Shown: piece after piece, positions 59,870-64,000 of the stretch
Numbering within the stretch: position 1 is the stretch's first letter
How the letters are laid out: the number at the start of each line of letters is the position of its first letter
DNA from: CAVDAL01 sp963606965
GTDB taxonomy: Bacteria; Actinomycetota; Coriobacteriia; Coriobacteriales; QAMH01
Direction: 5' to 3'
Assembly (NCBI GenBank): GCA_963606965.1
Contig: CAVDAL010000120.1
Coordinates: 1 to 64,000 of the forward strand
DNA length: 64,000 bases
Program-made: the position numbers and the translations under genes
The notes under the pieces: model-generated
Told to the model about the DNA's origin: nothing
The model's input: the letters and a program-made list of their open reading frames with translations, nothing else
The model's database searches: none

Positions 59870-60850
59870 TCAAGATTTTTGAATACAAATGCTCAAAAGC
59901 CATTTCTCTAAGAGAATTGATGCATCTCCGGTGCTAGTTTTTAATGCAGATTCAAGATTTGCAGCACCAATCAAAGCATTTTCAAGTTCTTTTTGAGTAA
60001 AGCGAGCAGCCCAAGCAGGGTGATTTTTAACTCGCCAATCAGGCACTTTTAAACGAGCAGCCAACGCTTTTAAGTTGACTTGCCTGCCAAAATCTTTTGC
60101 ATATAAAAGTTCACGTATTCTGCCAACACAAATTGCAAGCAAGCGCAGTGGCTGTTCAGAATCCATCCTGCTCAAAACTTTCAAAACTTGCTTTGCATCA
60201 CGATTAGACATTGCATCTGCAAGATGCCAAGGCTTTGCTTGAGCACTGCGCACAACAAGCTTGCGAACTTCCTCAACGCCTATTGTTGCATTTTTGCCCA
60301 AAGCTGCAGCCATCTTTTCAATTTCAGCATTAAGCCTGACTGTTGAATCCCCCACCAAATCAATAAGTTCTCTTGCGGCAGCGTCACTCATGCTAACTTT
60401 ATTGCTAGTTGCAAAAGAACGAACTTGGGCAGGCAAGTCTCTTGCGTTTTTTGGAGCACAATCAACAATAGATTTTGCATCAACTTTTGCAATTGCTTTA
60501 TAAAGACGAGTATTTTTTGCAAGCTTTGAAGCACTCATTGCAAGTACTGTTGTTTCATTTGGAGACTGAAGATAATTAACAATTGCTTCTTGAACTTCTT
60601 TGCGAGCTTTATCGACATCTGTACAAACAACCAGCCTATATTCACACATAAATGGCAATGTGTTACATGCTGCCAAAAGTTCCTGTGCTTGCACACTTTC
60701 GCCATGAAATGTGTCTTTATTAAAATCTAAGTCGCCAAGCTTTGAAATTCGCTCAACCAAGCGCTTCAAAACATAATCACGCTTTAATTCATCTTCACCA
60801 TTAAAAAGATATGCTTGTAATAAACCTTCAGACAAAATTATTCCTTTCAT
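59870..60850 (-). CDS. holA: DNA polymerase III delta subunit
   Basis: Clamp-loader wrench subunit. AAA+ like N-terminal domain (AYLFNGEDELKRDYVLKRL), followed by HolA-type CNTLPFMCEYRLVVCTDVD, and a C-terminal helical region (AWAARFTQKELENALIGAANLE). 326 residues; low conservation is normal. ATG 60850 overlaps the comEC stop; TTG 60835, preceded by AAAGGA, is an equally likely start (321 residues). Confidence 0.85.
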   Translation of the reverse strand: MKGIILSEGLLQAYLFNGEDELKRDYVLKRLVERISKLGDLDFNKDTFHGESVQAQELLAACNTLPFMCEYRLVVCTDVDKARKEVQEAIVNYLQSPNETTVLAMSASKLAKNTRLYKAIAKVDAKSIVDCAPKNARDLPAQVRSFATSNKVSMSDAAARELIDLVGDSTVRLNAEIEKMAAALGKNATIGVEEVRKLVVRSAQAKPWHLADAMSNRDAKQVLKVLSRMDSEQPLRLLAICVGRIRELLYAKDFGRQVNLKALAARLKVPDWRVKNHPAWAARFTQKELENALIGAANLESALKTSTGDASILLEKWLLSICIQKS

Positions 60851-63252
60851 TTATGTCTTAAGGATACACCAAGTTTGCTCTGCGCAAAACTTATTGTTAT
60901 GTCGCTTGCAATGTCTGTGCGATAAACGCGCGCGCCGCACGCTTCCAAAGCCTTAACAGTATTACTTGCTGGATGACCATATCTATTATCTTCGCCAACG
61001 CTTATTAATGCAATTTTTGGGGAAAGTTGCACTAATTCTTCTTCAGAAAATGCCTTTTTGCTCCCATGATGTGGAACTTTTACAATGTCAACATGTTTGA
61101 CAATTTCACAAACATCAGCAAGAGCTTGAGATTCTGCATCCCCAGTAAGCAAAGCGCTTGATTCTGCTTTGCCATCGCCATCTTCATCATATTCAAGCAA
61201 GTTAACTAGAGAATCTTCATTTTCACTTTCTCCACCTTCAGCAGGCGCAAGCAAAGTCAGCTTAAACCTGCCTATTTTTAAAACATCCCCAACGCTTAAA
61301 CCACTAGCGCCCTTACTGCCAGTAAGCCAGCTAGCCGCGTCCAAGATTCCCTTTTCCCCTTCATAATCTAGCAAATCTTCATGAATAAAAACATTATCGA
61401 CTTGAACAACACCAGCCAAGCTTGAAAGAGAGCCACTATGGTCAGAGTCTTTATGAGTAATAATAATGGCGTCGAGTTTTGTTATACCACACCTTGCTAA
61501 AGCAGCTTTTAAAAGATTATCTTCTTCCCCAACATCAATAAGTATTGCAGCATCTTTGTCGCATATAAGCATACTGTCGCCTTGACCAACATCAAGCATT
61601 ACAATTTTCGCCTTGCCATCAGAGCTAAAAACGGCAAAACCAGTAAATAAGGCTATTAAAATTGGAACAAAAAGACATAAAGCAGTAACAAGCTTCCACT
61701 TTATATTTTTGTAAGGCTTTTTTATGGCTTCAGCATTTTCATTAATTTTAGGACATGGCCAAAAGCAATAAATTCCAAGCAAAAATGCAGAAAATAAAAT
61801 TACAAGATGCACAGCAGCAGAATCAAGCGGAATACAAGAGCATGAAATTTTTGAAAATATATTAACCAATAACAAAACAAGCGAAATGCACACAGATGCA
61901 ATTGAAAGAAGCAAACTGCCAGCAGGTGCACAAATAACAAAGATTAAAAGCCCTATCAAGCCAACAGCCAGCGCAAATGTTACAAACGGCGCAACAATGC
62001 ATGTGCTTATTGGAGAAAGCAATGGAAACTGCTGAAAAAGTAAAATAGAAACAGGGCTTGTTGTTAAACTGGCAGCAATGCCAATAGATATAGCTTCTGA
62101 AATATTTTGAAATTTGCCAGCAAATAGACATGAAAGCCATGAAGCAAATAGCGGTCCAAAAAGCAATATTCCAAAAACTGCTAGCACAGACAATTGAAAT
62201 GCAGCAGAAAATGCAACACTTGGTTCAAGAAGAATTAATGCAATTATGCAAATAGATAAAGCCTGAAGCGAGCTTGATTTACGTTTAAAAACATTTGCTC
62301 CCAAGCCTGCTATACACATTATGCACGAACGTAAAGCTGACAAAGAAAGAGCAGTCAAAACAAGATATGAAACAATTAAAACACCTGCAACAAATGCTCT
62401 TTTCTTGCGGCTTATCGGAAAGGCGCCAAGCAAAGCATTTGCTAAAGCACATACAACAGCTAAATGTGTGCCAGATACAGCCATCAAATGAGCAAGTCCT
62501 GTAGACTTAAATTCTTGTTCAACCTGCGTGCCAGAATAAAGGGTTTTATTACCAAGCAGAATTCCTGCTAAAACGCCAGAAGTTTGCGTTGAGATATTTG
62601 AAATTCTTTCAAAAGAAGCATCTCTGAAAGGCGCCAACAGCCCACTTGCACTTTTTGCATTGCCAGTTTCTTCCACTTTTTGCAATTTTATTAAACCTAA
62701 AATTCCATTCTTGTGATACCACTTCCCAGATTCTTCTTTATTTGGTTTTATATATGAACCACTTGCTTTAAATCTATGTCCTATGCTCACATTTTCATAA
62801 TCATCAGGCCACGCAACGCGCACTTGTATCCACTTTCCATCACACATTGCTCGCACTTCAGAATTTTTGCCATAGTCACTTTTGGTCATATCACTTGTTG
62901 TTTCAAAAATAAATTCATTTGAACTTAAATCTTGTGACACTTTTTCTATGTTAGATTCCCATGAAGACCAATACAACAAAGAAATAAATATAGCAACAAT
63001 AGACACAGCAAATAAAATATATATAACAGAAAAATTTGATTTTCTCTGAATACAAATAAGGATAAGAAATAATACAAAAAGGCATAATAAAAATGTAAAA
63101 ACAAATATCAAACTATTGTCACTTTTATTTTCAGATATATAGCGCTGCCACATTGCATTTTCAATAAGAATTGAAATAAGCCAAACAATAACAGCAGCAA
63201 AAAATAAAAACCCAAGACTTGGCCGCTTAGCTCTATTAAACTCTATACGCAT
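60847..63252 (-). CDS. comEC: ComEC/Rec2 DNA-uptake channel
   Basis: Inner-membrane channel for transforming DNA, 801 residues. N-terminal helices and a DUF4131-like OB domain (~50-180), the Competence domain with LAHLMAVSGTHLAVV and LSALRSCIMC, and a C-terminal metallo-beta-lactamase domain: MLDVGQGDSMLI, ITHKDSDHSGSL (metal HxDxDH) and VPHHGSKKAFSE. All three modules are present, so a complete gene. Overlaps comEA by 10 bases and holA by 4. Confidence 0.93.
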   Translation of the reverse strand: MRIEFNRAKRPSLGFLFFAAVIVWLISILIENAMWQRYISENKSDNSLIFVFTFLLCLFVLFLILICIQRKSNFSVIYILFAVSIVAIFISLLYWSSWESNIEKVSQDLSSNEFIFETTSDMTKSDYGKNSEVRAMCDGKWIQVRVAWPDDYENVSIGHRFKASGSYIKPNKEESGKWYHKNGILGLIKLQKVEETGNAKSASGLLAPFRDASFERISNISTQTSGVLAGILLGNKTLYSGTQVEQEFKSTGLAHLMAVSGTHLAVVCALANALLGAFPISRKKRAFVAGVLIVSYLVLTALSLSALRSCIMCIAGLGANVFKRKSSSLQALSICIIALILLEPSVAFSAAFQLSVLAVFGILLFGPLFASWLSCLFAGKFQNISEAISIGIAASLTTSPVSILLFQQFPLLSPISTCIVAPFVTFALAVGLIGLLIFVICAPAGSLLLSIASVCISLVLLLVNIFSKISCSCIPLDSAAVHLVILFSAFLLGIYCFWPCPKINENAEAIKKPYKNIKWKLVTALCLFVPILIALFTGFAVFSSDGKAKIVMLDVGQGDSMLICDKDAAILIDVGEEDNLLKAALARCGITKLDAIIITHKDSDHSGSLSSLAGVVQVDNVFIHEDLLDYEGEKGILDAASWLTGSKGASGLSVGDVLKIGRFKLTLLAPAEGGESENEDSLVNLLEYDEDGDGKAESSALLTGDAESQALADVCEIVKHVDIVKVPHHGSKKAFSEEELVQLSPKIALISVGEDNRYGHPASNTVKALEACGARVYRTDIASDITISFAQSKLGVSLRHK

Positions 63253-63920
63253 ATATAATCCTTCAAAGATTCAAATCTGGTATCGCCAATTCCAGAGACC
63301 TTTTTCAAATCTTCAATGCTTGAAAAGTTTCCATTCTTTTCGCGATAATCAACTATGCGCTGCGATAAAGTTTCCCCTATTCCAGACAAGTTTTGTAAAT
63401 CTTGCGCGCTTGCGGTATTTAAATTTATCTTTTCTTGATTTGATGAATTTGAAGATGATGATGAACTTATGCCAGATGAAGACGAACTTGCACTACCGCT
63501 AACATTTTGCGACTTTTGCTCTTTTTTTGAAAGCACATAAAGCTGCATTCCGTCAGTTAATTTTTCTGCCAAATTTACAGAATCGCGAGCTGCATATTTT
63601 GTGAATCCTCCTGCGATTTCAATTGCATGGCCAACACGTGCATCAACATCAAGTTCATATAAGCCTGGATTTTTAACACAGCCTTCAATATCAACAAGAA
63701 TTTTTGATGTGCTTTCAACACTTGTTGCGTCACTAGATTCGATTTGAAAATCTTGGCTTTCAGTTTCAACATTTTGAGAAGGCCAAAAATGAATAGCAGC
63801 AACAACAATAGCTGCGATCAAGAAGATAACAACGCAAACTAATACAGGCTTTGGAACATTTGAAAGCCCAGCTCTGCGCAAGAAGGAATTAATTCGAATA
63901 TGTAAGCTATCTTTAATCAT
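63243..63920 (-). CDS. comEA: ComEA, DNA receptor of competence
   Basis: Membrane-anchored DNA-binding protein, 225 residues. A helix (LVCVVIFLIAAIVVAAIHFW) is followed by an SLBB domain (VDIEGCVKNPGLYELD), a poly-Ser linker (~145-160) and a helix-hairpin-helix pair (INLNTASAQDLQNLSGIG, LKKVSGIGDTRFESL). No pilus genes are in view. Confidence 0.93.
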   Translation of the reverse strand: MIKDSLHIRINSFLRRAGLSNVPKPVLVCVVIFLIAAIVVAAIHFWPSQNVETESQDFQIESSDATSVESTSKILVDIEGCVKNPGLYELDVDARVGHAIEIAGGFTKYAARDSVNLAEKLTDGMQLYVLSKKEQKSQNVSGSASSSSSGISSSSSSNSSNQEKINLNTASAQDLQNLSGIGETLSQRIVDYREKNGNFSSIEDLKKVSGIGDTRFESLKDYICV

Positions 63921-63971
63921 GCAGATAGCATATCAAGAAAACCTTGCCAAAATTCCGGATGAAATCAGAGT

Positions 63972-63999
63972 AAAATCCGGACATCCATACGGATTTTTT
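63972..63999. terminator. Terminator at the right edge
   Basis: AAAATCCG (63972-63979) and CGGATTTT (63990-63997), with T-runs on both sides (six on the plus strand). It probably ends a gene beyond the window or insulates comEA. Confidence 0.6.
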
Positions 64000-64000
64000 C

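Noticed and set aside
1..64000. tRNA, rRNA, insertion sequence or prophage genes
   Set aside because: No cloverleaf, rRNA segment, transposase or integrase was recognised. The gaps are short and mostly explained by promoters, riboswitches and terminators.

Overview
The window reads as a dense, AT-rich bacterial chromosome segment with about 50 genes, most on the minus strand. It contains no rRNA, tRNA, CRISPR array, insertion sequence or prophage that I can recognise. The gene set points to a strict anaerobe: an Ech-type [NiFe] hydrogenase, a minimal SufB-SufC (SMS-like) Fe-S system, rubrerythrin, several radical SAM enzymes and a ferredoxin-type aldo/keto reductase. Together with an extra EF-G-like GTPase, ABC-F EttA, GatCAB, a VanW/G5 envelope protein and probable leaderless promoters, this fits an AT-rich member of Coriobacteriia (Actinomycetota) best. 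An anaerobic Bacillota cannot be excluded. The taxonomic call is inference from gene content only.

Layout. 1-4 kb: queH (cut by the left edge) converges on a minus-strand operon of a PaaK-family ligase, an orphan LysR effector domain, a C-terminally shortened LarE and LarB. 4-11.3 kb: an AzgA-like purine permease, then TrhP-like U32 protein, HAD phosphatase, Elp3, a divergent Trm9-like methyltransferase and an aldo/keto reductase. 11.3-17.5 kb: EttA, an EF-G-like protein and an NhaC-family transporter behind a lysine riboswitch. 17.5-29 kb: sufC-sufB, then the long operon ppaC-argS-lysA-hom-gatC-gatA-gatB-radical SAM. 29-33.5 kb: pcrA, aroF, a PAP2 protein and divergent mntP. 33.4-39.5 kb: an envelope operon (VanW/G5, DD-carboxypeptidase, GcvT-fold protein, FHA protein, DUF4013-like membrane protein). 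39.6-46 kb: pgsA and echABCDEF. 46-51 kb: trmL, an NhaP-type antiporter, cspA and an AGCS symporter behind a glycine riboswitch. 51-64 kb: xthA, a SpoU methylase, rbr, metA, dnaJ, hemW, dusB, lepA, rpsT, holA, comEC and comEA.

How the genes work together. Five genes (queH, trhP-like, elp3, the Trm9-like methyltransferase and trmL) probably act on tRNA wobble position 34, and dusB adds dihydrouridine elsewhere in tRNA. lysA and hom (aspartate family), metA (with the acetyl-CoA signature), the lysine riboswitch and the glycine riboswitch form an amino-acid theme. The Ech complex should couple ferredoxin oxidation to H2 and ion translocation, and the Na+/H+ antiporter families nearby could share that gradient. 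The comEA-comEC pair indicates DNA-uptake machinery.

Most notable: (1) Elp3 divergent from a Trm9-like methyltransferase, a possible bacterial mcm5U34 pathway; (2) the PaaK / orphan LysR domain / truncated three-cysteine LarE / LarB operon without LarC or LarA; (3) the lysine and glycine riboswitches; (4) an operon terminator embedded antisense inside mntP; (5) an extended EchA.
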